Below are positions 35,771-43,384 of a DNA stretch of 64,000 nt, piece by piece. The DNA comes from Galactobacter sp052108535. GTDB lineage: Bacteria; Actinomycetota; Actinomycetes; Actinomycetales; Micrococcaceae. Positions within the stretch are counted from its first letter, which is position 1. Every line of letters starts with the position of its first letter. Both the position numbers and the translations under genes were made by a program. The stretch spans positions 1 to 64,000 of the forward strand of contig JBQDZM010000015.1 of NCBI GenBank assembly GCA_052108535.1. The letters run 5' to 3'. Under the pieces are notes generated by a model. That model did not search any database. It worked only from the letters and a program-made list of their open reading frames with translations, and was not told the DNA's origin.

Positions 35771-37437
35771 GCCGCGCACCACGCCCCGTCGGGGAACGTC
35801 AGGGTAAGGCACGACGCAGCGCCTTCGGTTGGCGCGGCGTCCTCGCCGTCGCGAGCGCCACGGCCCTGATGGGCCTGGCCGCCTGCGGCGCCCCGAAGGG
35901 CGCCATCTCCGACTGGGAGCTGACGGACACCACGCCCAAGCCGGCCGGTAGCATCGACCAGGTCACCTGGGCGCTGTACGCGGAGCCGTTCAGCCTGGAC
36001 TACACCTACGCCTTCGACTACCCGGACAACCAGGTCCTCGCCAACGTCTGCGAGTCCCTGCTGCGCTGGGAGCCGGACCTGACACTGGGGCCGGGGCTCG
36101 CGAAGTCGTGGGAGAACCCGGACCCCAAGACCTGGGTCTACCACCTGCGCTCCGGCGTGAAGTTCCACGACGGGTCCACCATGACCGCCAACGACGCCGT
36201 CGCCTCCATGAATCGACACCTGGACCCCGATGTGGGCTCGTTCTGGTACGCCAGCTACGCCAATGTGGCCAGCGTGGAGGCCACCGGTGACCTGGAAGTG
36301 ACCGTCAAGCTCAACAAGCCCGACGCCATGTTCCACCAGGCCATGGGCAACGTCTCCGGCGTGGTGGAGTCCGCCAAGACCCTGAAGGAGAAGGGCAAGG
36401 ACTACGGCAATTCGACGGGCGGCGTGAACTGCACCGGACCGTTCGAATTCGACAAATGGGTGTCAGGCGACTCCATTCACCTCACGCGTTTTGACGATTA
36501 CTGGGACAAGAATCTCAAGGCCAAGGCACAAGAATTCACGTTCCAGTTCATGCCAGATGCCAATGCGCGCATCAACGCCCTGAAATCCGGTGAGGTGGAC
36601 GGATCCTGGATGGTCCCGGCCGAGGCCGTCCCCCAGCTGCGAGCCGGCACGGGTGGAGACGTGTACTTCGGGAAGAACGCCACGGTCTCTGCCATGGTGG
36701 TCTCGAATCTCGAGGGCCCCCTGGGCAACGTCGACGTGCGGCAGGCGGCCATGATGGCCCTGGATCGCAAGGGCATTCTCAAGGCCGGTGCCGGCGACTA
36801 CGGCAGCCTGAGCAACAGCCTGGTGGCCTCCTCCCTGTGGGAGAACGTGCCCAAGAGTGTGCAGGAGCAGGTGGAGAACGATGCCCCGACGTTCCCGCAG
36901 GATCTCGCCAAGGCCAAGAAAATGGTCAGCGATGCCGGGGTCCAGGGGCAAGAGGTGGTGATCGCCACCGCCCCGCTGGGCAACGACGCCACGGTGGCCA
37001 CGCAGGCCACGGCGGATGCACTGAAGAAGATCGGGTTGAAGCCCAAGATCAAGACCATGACGGTCAACGCTTACACCACGCTGTTCTCCGACCCGAGCGC
37101 ACGCGAGGGCGTGGACCTGTTCATCACCCAGTGGTACAACTCCAGCCCGGATCCACTCGAACTGCTCTCCGTGATGCGCAAGGACGAATTCAGCAACTAC
37201 GGCAACTGGTCAGACCCCGCCTTCGACAAGGTGGTCAACGAGGCGCTGGCGACCTCGGATGACGATGAGCGGGCGGCCTTGAGCGCCAAGGCCACCACGA
37301 TCATGTCCGAGCAGGTCCCGTGGCTGCCGCTGTACGCGCCGCCCACCATGGTCTACCTCTCCAACCGGATCACCGGCCTGTCCCCGTCCATCGACTACAT
37401 GTACTACCCGTGGGCTGCGACCCTCGGGGCCCGATGA
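35767..37437 (+). CDS. Peptide/oligopeptide ABC substrate-binding lipoprotein
   Basis: 556 residues; ATG 35767 overlaps the amidohydrolase stop. Signal peptide ending in the lipobox ALMGLAACG, so the Cys is lipidated. Solute-binding family 5 (DppA/OppA) layout: LANVCESLLRWEPDLTLGPG early, then GVKFHDGSTMTANDAVASM, and late WLPLYAPPTMVYLSNRITGL. An upstream extension of the frame (from 35539) only overlaps the amidohydrolase and is not used. Confidence 0.9.
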   Translation: MSRAPRPVGERQGKARRSAFGWRGVLAVASATALMGLAACGAPKGAISDWELTDTTPKPAGSIDQVTWALYAEPFSLDYTYAFDYPDNQVLANVCESLLRWEPDLTLGPGLAKSWENPDPKTWVYHLRSGVKFHDGSTMTANDAVASMNRHLDPDVGSFWYASYANVASVEATGDLEVTVKLNKPDAMFHQAMGNVSGVVESAKTLKEKGKDYGNSTGGVNCTGPFEFDKWVSGDSIHLTRFDDYWDKNLKAKAQEFTFQFMPDANARINALKSGEVDGSWMVPAEAVPQLRAGTGGDVYFGKNATVSAMVVSNLEGPLGNVDVRQAAMMALDRKGILKAGAGDYGSLSNSLVASSLWENVPKSVQEQVENDAPTFPQDLAKAKKMVSDAGVQGQEVVIATAPLGNDATVATQATADALKKIGLKPKIKTMTVNAYTTLFSDPSAREGVDLFITQWYNSSPDPLELLSVMRKDEFSNYGNWSDPAFDKVVNEALATSDDDERAALSAKATTIMSEQVPWLPLYAPPTMVYLSNRITGLSPSIDYMYYPWAATLGAR

Positions 37438-37453
37438 AAGGGGAATCGAGATC

Positions 37454-38410
37454 ATGAATCGCACTCGCACCCTGCTGGGAAGACTAAGCGGCCTCCTGCT
37501 GACGCTCTTCCTGGCCTCGGCACTGATCTTCTTCTCCCGTTTCCTGGTTCCCGGCGATCCGGTGGCGTTCCTGCTGCGTGGGCGTAAGCCCTCGGAGGAG
37601 GCGGTGGCCATGGTCACCGAGCAGTACGGGCTGAACCTGCCGCCATGGGAGCAGTACCTGCACTGGCTCGGTGGGCTGTTCACCGGTGATCTGGGACGGT
37701 CGCTGCAGTACCGGCAGGACGTGACGTCCGTACTGTGGGACCGTTTGCCCGTGACGCTGGGCCTGGTGGTGGTCTCCGCCGTGCTCATCACCGTCTTTGG
37801 CATTGCGGCCGGAGCCGTGGCCGCGCTGAAGCGTGGCACCTGGGTGGACCGGACCGTGGTCACGACCCTCACGGTCTTCGGCGCCATCCCCGGCTTCGTG
37901 GCCGCGATCGGGCTGATCGGCCTGTTCGCCGTGCAGCTGGGATGGTTCCCGTCCTTCGGAACCGGGGACGGGTTCTGGGATCTGGTGCGCCACCTGGTGC
38001 TGCCCTCGGTGGCGCTCGCGTTGGCCTACACCGTGTTGGTGGGCAAGGCGACGCGCTCGGCCATGATCGATCAGATGGGTCGTGAGCACGTGGAGGTGGC
38101 CACCTCACGCGGGCTGACCCGGCCGCAGGTGGTCTCACGCCACGTGTTCCGCAATGCGCTCGGCCCCATCCTCACGGTTTCCGGCATGCTCGTGGCGGGC
38201 CTGCTGGTCTCCTCCTCCATCATCGAGACGGCCTTCGGCCTCTCCGGGATGGGCTCCTTGTTGGTGCAGTCCGTGGACCGCCTGGACTTCCCGGTGGTGC
38301 AGGCCATCTCCCTTCTCGTGGTGGCCGCGTTCGTGGTGGTTAACGCCATCGTGGACCTGCTCCAACCCCTCATCGACCCCCGTAGCGCGGCAGGAGCTGG
38401 TGCCAGATGA
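37454..38410 (+). CDS. ABC permease, DppB/OppB type
   Basis: 318 residues, starts 16 bp after the binding-protein stop behind GGGAAT. Six membrane segments with the EAA-like loop MIDQMGREHVEVATSRGLT followed by RHVFRNALGPIL. Overlaps the next permease by ATGA. Confidence 0.9.
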   Translation: MNRTRTLLGRLSGLLLTLFLASALIFFSRFLVPGDPVAFLLRGRKPSEEAVAMVTEQYGLNLPPWEQYLHWLGGLFTGDLGRSLQYRQDVTSVLWDRLPVTLGLVVVSAVLITVFGIAAGAVAALKRGTWVDRTVVTTLTVFGAIPGFVAAIGLIGLFAVQLGWFPSFGTGDGFWDLVRHLVLPSVALALAYTVLVGKATRSAMIDQMGREHVEVATSRGLTRPQVVSRHVFRNALGPILTVSGMLVAGLLVSSSIIETAFGLSGMGSLLVQSVDRLDFPVVQAISLLVVAAFVVVNAIVDLLQPLIDPRSAAGAGAR

Positions 38411-39354
38411 CCGCTTTGACAGACAACACCATGCCCGACGGCGTGGGGCCCGGTGCCGCTGGCACCGGCGGTGGCGCGGGTGGCCCCGGTCGCCACGTCT
38501 CCCCGGACGGGCTGCGGCGCAAGCGGCTGCTGAGCTTCGGCCTGCGCGGACAGATCTTCGTGTGGATCTCGGGGATCATCCTGGTTCTGGCGGTGCTCGC
38601 CGCAGCGCTCGCACCGTGGATCGCCCCCTATGACCCTGACGCGATCAACCTGATGAAGCTCTACGAGGGCCCCAGTGCCGCGCACTGGTTCGGGACGGAC
38701 AACCTGGGCCGGGATTTGCTCTCCCGCATGCTCTTCGGTGCCCGTACCGCGCTTTTGGGACCCCTGCTCGTGGTGGTTGGGTCCACGATCCTTGGCATGC
38801 TGCTCGGTCTGTTGGCTGCGTGGCGCGGAGGCTGGGTGGACGCCGTCCTGGCCAGGCTCTTCGACCTGCTCTTCGCCTTCCCCGCCCTGCTGTTGGCCAT
38901 GCTCGCCGTGGCCCTGTTCGGTAAGGGCCTCGTGGCCCCGGTGATCGCGATGTGTATCTCGTATGCGCCGATCGTGGCGCGACTGACCCGCCAGCAGGTC
39001 CTGGCGCAGAAGAACCTGCCCTACGTGTCTGCCTACCGGGTACAGGGCTTCGGCGGAGGGCGGATCGCCCTGACCCGCGTGCTGCCCAACGTCACCCCAC
39101 TAGTCGGCGCCCAGTCCACGCTGAACTTCGGCTATGTGCTGGCTGAACTCGCCGGCCTGTCCTTCCTTGGACTTGGTGTCCAGGCGCCGACGGCCGACTG
39201 GGGAGCCATGATCAACGAGGCCCAGGTTGGCCTGCTCAGTGCCCACTACCTGCCCGTCGCCGTACCCGCCATCGCGGTGGTGCTGGTGGTCGTGGCGGTC
39301 AACGTGCTCGGCGAGGAGTTCGCGGAGCGGATCGGCGGAGGAAAGAAATCATGA
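38407..39354 (+). CDS. ABC permease, DppC/OppC type
   Basis: 315 residues, ATG 38407 overlapping the previous stop. The first 40 residues are an unusual Gly/Ala/Pro-rich tail (TMPDGVGPGAAGTGGGAGGP) holding an iterated-word copy. The transport domain then has the usual APYDPDAINLM and GTDNLGRDLLSRMLFGAR motifs and an EAA loop with VSAYRVQGFGGGRI. Overlaps the ATPase gene by ATGA. Confidence 0.9.
   Translation: MTALTDNTMPDGVGPGAAGTGGGAGGPGRHVSPDGLRRKRLLSFGLRGQIFVWISGIILVLAVLAAALAPWIAPYDPDAINLMKLYEGPSAAHWFGTDNLGRDLLSRMLFGARTALLGPLLVVVGSTILGMLLGLLAAWRGGWVDAVLARLFDLLFAFPALLLAMLAVALFGKGLVAPVIAMCISYAPIVARLTRQQVLAQKNLPYVSAYRVQGFGGGRIALTRVLPNVTPLVGAQSTLNFGYVLAELAGLSFLGLGVQAPTADWGAMINEAQVGLLSAHYLPVAVPAIAVVLVVVAVNVLGEEFAERIGGGKKS
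38431..38442 (+). repeat. Iterated word ATGCCCGACGGC in permease N-tail
   Basis: Exact 12-mer followed by GTGGG, read as MPDGVG, inside a Gly-rich N-terminal tail upstream of the first membrane helix. Confidence 0.65.
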
Positions 39355-41000
39355 CGCTGCTTCAACTTCGAGACCTGACCCTGGACGTTCCCTCCTCCGC
39401 TCGCGCCCCGGGCGGCAAGCGGCTCCTGGACGGCATCTCCCTGTCGGTTGAGCCGGGCACCACCGTGGGCCTGGTCGGTGAATCCGGATCAGGGAAGTCG
39501 CTGACCGCCCGCACCCCGCTGGGTCTGTTCCCCGAGAAGGCCGTGGTTTCCGGACGGGTGGAGGTGGATGGGCAGGACGTGTTGACGTCCTCCGCCGCTG
39601 CCGTGCGTTCCCTGCGCCGCACCAAGGTGGCCATGGTGTTCCAGGACGCCCGCTCCGGCATCAACCCGGTGAGAACGCTGGGGGATCACCTCACCGAGGC
39701 TCAGCGACTCAACGGTTCCTTGACCGCGGCCCAGGCCAAGTCCAAGGCGCTGGAGCTCATGGAGGCGGTGCGCCTGCCCCGTCCCGAGCACCACTTCAAC
39801 CAGTACCCGCACGAACTCTCCGGCGGGCAGCTGCAGCGCGTCATGATCGCCGGCGCCCTCATGGGGGGTCCGGAGCTTCTGGTGTGCGACGAGCCGACCA
39901 CCGCCCTTGACGTCACGACGCAGGCGGAGATCGTGCGGCTGCTGAGGGCACTGCGAGACGAGCGGGGCATGGGCATGCTCTTCATCACCCATGACCTGGG
40001 CCTGGCAGCTGCCCTGTGCGACGACGTGGTGGTCATGCGTGCGGGCCGGGTGGAGGAGCGCGGCTCCATGGCCGGTGTCCTGGCTGACCCGCAGGCGGAC
40101 TACACGCGGGCGCTGCTCGCGGCCACGCCCAGCGTGGACACCGTGCGCAGCACGGTCACCTCGCCTAACGAAGCGGCGCAGGCCGCCGCGGACGGTTCCG
40201 ATCGCGCGCAGGCAGACCACGAGGCGTCGGGCATGGCCCTGACCATCACCGACGTGTCGCGGACCTATCACGTGCGGGGCCAGGGCGAAGTCCATGCCGT
40301 GGCGAACGCGGACGTGGCGCTGCGACCCGGTGGCTCGCTGGGCATCGTGGGCGAGTCCGGTTCCGGCAAGTCCACCCTTGCGCGCATGATCGTGGGGCTC
40401 GAATCCCCGGACAGTGGCGAGATTCGTGTGGGCGGGCGCGACTTCACGCGACCGGCCCGCGGCAAGCGTGCGCGGCTGGAGCGGGCCAAGGCCGTGCAGA
40501 TGGTGTTCCAGGACCCGTACCTCTCGCTGGATCCGCGCATTCCCGTGGTGCGTGCGGTGCGCGATGCCCTGGAGCTGCACGGCGGTGGCGGCGATGTCGA
40601 GGCTGCAGCGCTGCTGGAGCGCGTCGGTCTCACCCGTGAACAGATGCGGGCGCTGCCGCGCACGCTCTCCGGCGGGCAGCGTCAGCGCGTGGCCCTGGCT
40701 CGGGCGGTGGCCGTGCAGCCCGAGTTGCTGGTGATGGACGAGGCCACCTCCGCGCTGGACGTCTCCGTGCAGGCGCAGGTGCTGGAACTCGTGGCCGAGC
40801 TTCGGGCCGAACGCGGGCTCACCGTGCTGTTCATCAGCCACGACCTGGGCGTGGTGCGGCAGGTCTGCGACGAGACTATGGTGCTGCGGGCCGGGCGGAT
40901 CGTGGAGGCCGGGCCCACCGAGGAGCTGCTGAGCAACCCGCAGAACGAGTACACGCAACTTCTGCTGGATTCCGTGCCGCGTCCTGCCCAGGCTGCATGA
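39351..41000 (+). CDS. Fused double ABC ATPase for the peptide importer (DppD-DppF type)
   Basis: 549 residues with two complete ATPase domains. First: GESGSGKSLTARTPLGL, signature LSGGQLQRVMIAGALM and LLVCDEPTTALDVTTQAE. Second: GESGSGKSTLARMIVGLE, LSGGQRQRVALARAVAVQ and LLVMDEATSALDVSVQA. Both have oligopeptide-type C-terminal parts. The linker between them (about residues 275-300) carries an iterated-word copy. It energises the two permeases; last gene of the operon. Confidence 0.92.
   Translation: MTLLQLRDLTLDVPSSARAPGGKRLLDGISLSVEPGTTVGLVGESGSGKSLTARTPLGLFPEKAVVSGRVEVDGQDVLTSSAAAVRSLRRTKVAMVFQDARSGINPVRTLGDHLTEAQRLNGSLTAAQAKSKALELMEAVRLPRPEHHFNQYPHELSGGQLQRVMIAGALMGGPELLVCDEPTTALDVTTQAEIVRLLRALRDERGMGMLFITHDLGLAAALCDDVVVMRAGRVEERGSMAGVLADPQADYTRALLAATPSVDTVRSTVTSPNEAAQAAADGSDRAQADHEASGMALTITDVSRTYHVRGQGEVHAVANADVALRPGGSLGIVGESGSGKSTLARMIVGLESPDSGEIRVGGRDFTRPARGKRARLERAKAVQMVFQDPYLSLDPRIPVVRAVRDALELHGGGGDVEAAALLERVGLTREQMRALPRTLSGGQRQRVALARAVAVQPELLVMDEATSALDVSVQAQVLELVAELRAERGLTVLFISHDLGVVRQVCDETMVLRAGRIVEAGPTEELLSNPQNEYTQLLLDSVPRPAQAA
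40225..40234 (-). repeat. Iterated word ATGCCCGACG in ATPase linker
   Basis: Exact 10-mer on the minus strand, read as EASGMA, between the two ATPase halves of the fused gene. Confidence 0.55.
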
Positions 41001-41068
41001 GGGCTGCCCGGGCGTCCTGATCTGAGAGGCGTACAGTCTGCCGAAATCCGATCGAAACGAGGCCGCTC

Positions 41069-41551
41069 ATGCGATCACGTATCTCTCACGGGCTCTGGTG
41101 TGTGGGCTTGGTGTCCGGGCTGGCGTTGGCGGCCTGCAGTTCCGCAGACCATGCGGCCCCGCCGACGCTGACCGCTGGTCCCACGGATTCGGTGCGGCCT
41201 CTCCCCACGGCCTCGGAGACGCCGCAGCCCGAGGAACCCACCTACGGGATCGTGGAACAGCGCGACGACCTGACGCATGAACGCGTGGTGCCGTGGTCCA
41301 ATGCGACGGAGCTGTCCGGGAACCGCCTGCGGGTAGATTTCACGATGGGAAGCCCCAAGTGCACTGGAGCGCGAGCCGTGGTGGAGGGGTCAACGGACAC
41401 GGTGGACATCGCGGTGTTGAACGGGACCCTCCCCGAGGCGCCGCGCAACTGCACCATGGAAGCACTACTTGCTGCGGTGGTGGTGGAGTTGGACGAGCCG
41501 CTGGGGGATCGGACGCTGCGGCATTTGGAATCCGTTGGAGAGTCTGACTGA
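41069..41551 (+). CDS. Small secreted lipoprotein of unknown function
   Basis: 160 residues with a lipoprotein signal (VGLVSGLALAAC, Cys lipidated), a Pro/Thr/Ser-rich linker and one compact domain containing two Cys (SPKCTGARAVV and APRNCTMEALL). No family recognised. Confidence 0.75.
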   Translation: MRSRISHGLWCVGLVSGLALAACSSADHAAPPTLTAGPTDSVRPLPTASETPQPEEPTYGIVEQRDDLTHERVVPWSNATELSGNRLRVDFTMGSPKCTGARAVVEGSTDTVDIAVLNGTLPEAPRNCTMEALLAAVVVELDEPLGDRTLRHLESVGESD

Positions 41552-41627
41552 CCGCGTTGACCTTCAGCCTGGAATGCGGGTTCCGTCGACGAGATCTGCT
41601 GGGGCCTTGGTGGCGTAGCGTGTCCGC

Positions 41628-41984
41628 ATGAGCGAGTACCGGATCAAGCGCGCCTACTCACCTGCGGACGAAGCCGACGGTCTTCGTATCCTCGTGGACC
41701 GGCTGTGGCCGCGTGGCGTGCGGAAGGACGCCTTGCAGGCAGAGTGGTTCAAGGAGATGGCCCCATCCCCGACCTTACGTCGGGAATGGGGCCATGACCC
41801 TGAGCGCTTCGACTGGTTCAAGGCTGCCTATCTGGCGGAGCTCGATGACATGCCTAGCGACGTGTGGGTGCGCTGGCGTACCCTGACCGACGGTGCCCCG
41901 GTGGTCACCTTGGTCTATGGAGCCAAGGACGAGCACGTGAACCACGCGGCGGTGTTGCGGGATTGGCTCACGGCCCGTCCCTGA
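41628..41984 (+). CDS. DUF488 family protein
   Basis: 118 residues, ATG 41628 six bases after TAGCGT (leaderless-like). Family motif RILVDRLWPRGVRKDALQAE and the HDPERFDWFKAAYLAEL block are standard DUF488. Function unknown. Ends 10 bp from the convergent SDR. Confidence 0.85.
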   Translation: MSEYRIKRAYSPADEADGLRILVDRLWPRGVRKDALQAEWFKEMAPSPTLRREWGHDPERFDWFKAAYLAELDDMPSDVWVRWRTLTDGAPVVTLVYGAKDEHVNHAAVLRDWLTARP

Positions 41985-41994
41985 CCGCCTTGGG

Positions 41995-42990
41995 TTACTG
42001 CACCGACCAGCCGCCGTCGGAGGCCAGCACCTGACCGTTGATGTTCACCGAGTCCTCAGAGAGCAGGAACGTGATGGAGGCGGCCAGCTGTTCTGCCGTG
42101 GCCAGGGTCGGGATCGCGGACTGGAACGGTGCCAGCCGGGCGGAGCCCGCCTCGGAGACGTTGGGCGGGAACGGGATGCCCGTGGCCACGCCGCCTGGGG
42201 CCACCGCGTTGACCCGCAACCCCTGCGGCCCGTACGTGAACGCTGCGGAGCGGGTCATCCCGATCACCGCGTGCTTGGACGTGGTGTAGGCGTTGCCGCG
42301 CAGCCCTGCCTCGGAGGCCACGTTCACGATCCGTCCGGCACCGGCGGCGATCATCGCCGGGATTACCGCGCGAGAAAGCTTGAAGGCTCCGGTCAGGTTG
42401 ATGCCAATGACGCGGTCCCACATGGCGTCAGAGGTCTCGTGCAAGGGCGAGAAGTCGTCATTCACGCCGGCCACATTCGCCAGGGCGTCGATGCGCTCAC
42501 CGGCCGCGGCCACGATGGCGTCCACAGACTCCTGCTTGGTGATGTCCCCGACCACCGGGATGATCTCTGCGTCCGGCAGCGACGCGGCGAAGGCCTGCAG
42601 CTTCTCCGCGGAAACATCCACTGCCACGACGCGGCCGCCCTCACGGGCAATCCGCGACGCCGTCGCGAGCCCAATGCCAGACGCCGCGCCGGTCACCACC
42701 ACGGTCTGCCCGCCGAAGCGACCGGAGGTCACCTTCTCTTGCCAGACGCCGCTGGGTCCCTCATCTTCAGGAATCACGCCGCCGTTGGCCTGCTTGACCA
42801 AGTCATCCACCACGGATTGCGGCATCTTCCCCTGGGACAGCTCAACGAGCTGTTGCAGGGGAAGAGTGCGCAGCGGAGCGAGCGTTTCCTCGGTGGCGCC
42901 GGATGCCGCCAGGAGGCCCTTGACGATGGGCCCGCCCACCGGGTCGTCGAGCCAGGTGCCGATGGTGCTGGAAGCGGTGAGAGTGGTCAT
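41995..42990 (-). CDS. Short-chain dehydrogenase with a novel N-terminal extension
   Basis: 331 residues from ATG 42990 (a GTG 12 bases upstream lacks a ribosome site). Classical SDR fold from about residue 92: VVVTGAASGIGLATASRIAR, cofactor Asp in VVAVDVSAEKL, NVAGVN, catalytic Ser in VNVASEAGLRG and YTTSK. The first 90 residues (LDDPVGGPIVKGLLAASGA; LQQLVELSQGKMPQSVVDDL) form a helical domain not found in ordinary SDRs. Upstream lies an operator-like element shared with the MMPL operon. Confidence 0.85.
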   Translation of the reverse strand: MTTLTASSTIGTWLDDPVGGPIVKGLLAASGATEETLAPLRTLPLQQLVELSQGKMPQSVVDDLVKQANGGVIPEDEGPSGVWQEKVTSGRFGGQTVVVTGAASGIGLATASRIAREGGRVVAVDVSAEKLQAFAASLPDAEIIPVVGDITKQESVDAIVAAAGERIDALANVAGVNDDFSPLHETSDAMWDRVIGINLTGAFKLSRAVIPAMIAAGAGRIVNVASEAGLRGNAYTTSKHAVIGMTRSAAFTYGPQGLRVNAVAPGGVATGIPFPPNVSEAGSARLAPFQSAIPTLATAEQLAASITFLLSEDSVNINGQVLASDGGWSVQ

Positions 42991-43038
42991 CAATGGCCTC
43001 ACTTCAGGTAGATGTGTTCACTAGGCATCTCGGGTTTT

Positions 43039-43054
43039 TGAAACACCTGTAACA
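43039..43054. promoter_or_regulatory. Operator-like TGAAACACCTGTAACA upstream of the SDR
   Basis: Matches the MMPL-operon element TGAAACAAATGTTACA at 13 of 16 positions, 49-64 bp before the SDR start. It suggests a common TetR-type regulator. Confidence 0.5.
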
Positions 43055-43101
43055 TCAAGTCTTCTCCGTTGTGAGGCCCCCCTCAATGGGGAAGATGGCG
43101 C

Positions 43102-43365
43102 TCAGAGCACTCCCGAGACCTCCAGCTTCTTCCTCAGTTCAGGGTCGCTGGGCTCCACTAGGTGGGAGCCGTCGGGGAAGGTGATGACCGGGATGTTCTT
43201 GCGTCCGGAAATGCCCTCGGCCACGACGGCCTGCTCCGGCTCGTCGATCAAGTTCACGTAGTCGTAGCCGACCCCGAGCCCGTCCAGGAGTCGCTTGGAG
43301 CGGCGGCAGTCACCGCACCAGTCCGCGCCGTACATGATGACCTGATTCGTGTCGTTGGTGCTCAT
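43102..43365 (-). CDS. Mycoredoxin / glutaredoxin-like thiol oxidoreductase
   Basis: 87 residues. Active-site CxxC in YGADWCGDCRRSKRLLDGLG with the cis-Pro segment KNIPVITFPDGSHLVEPS. Mycoredoxins reduce mycothiol mixed disulfides in actinobacteria and usually have CxYC; here CGDC. Starts ATG 43365 behind GGAGGGC. Confidence 0.85.
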   Translation of the reverse strand: MSTNDTNQVIMYGADWCGDCRRSKRLLDGLGVGYDYVNLIDEPEQAVVAEGISGRKNIPVITFPDGSHLVEPSDPELRKKLEVSGVL

Positions 43366-43384
43366 GCCCTCCGAGCGTAGTCGC

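Noticed and set aside
36324..36335. Further near-copies of the iterated word (for example AGCCCGACGCC)
   Set aside because: They lie in conserved coding sequence, lack the leading T and can arise by codon bias; only exact cores were counted.
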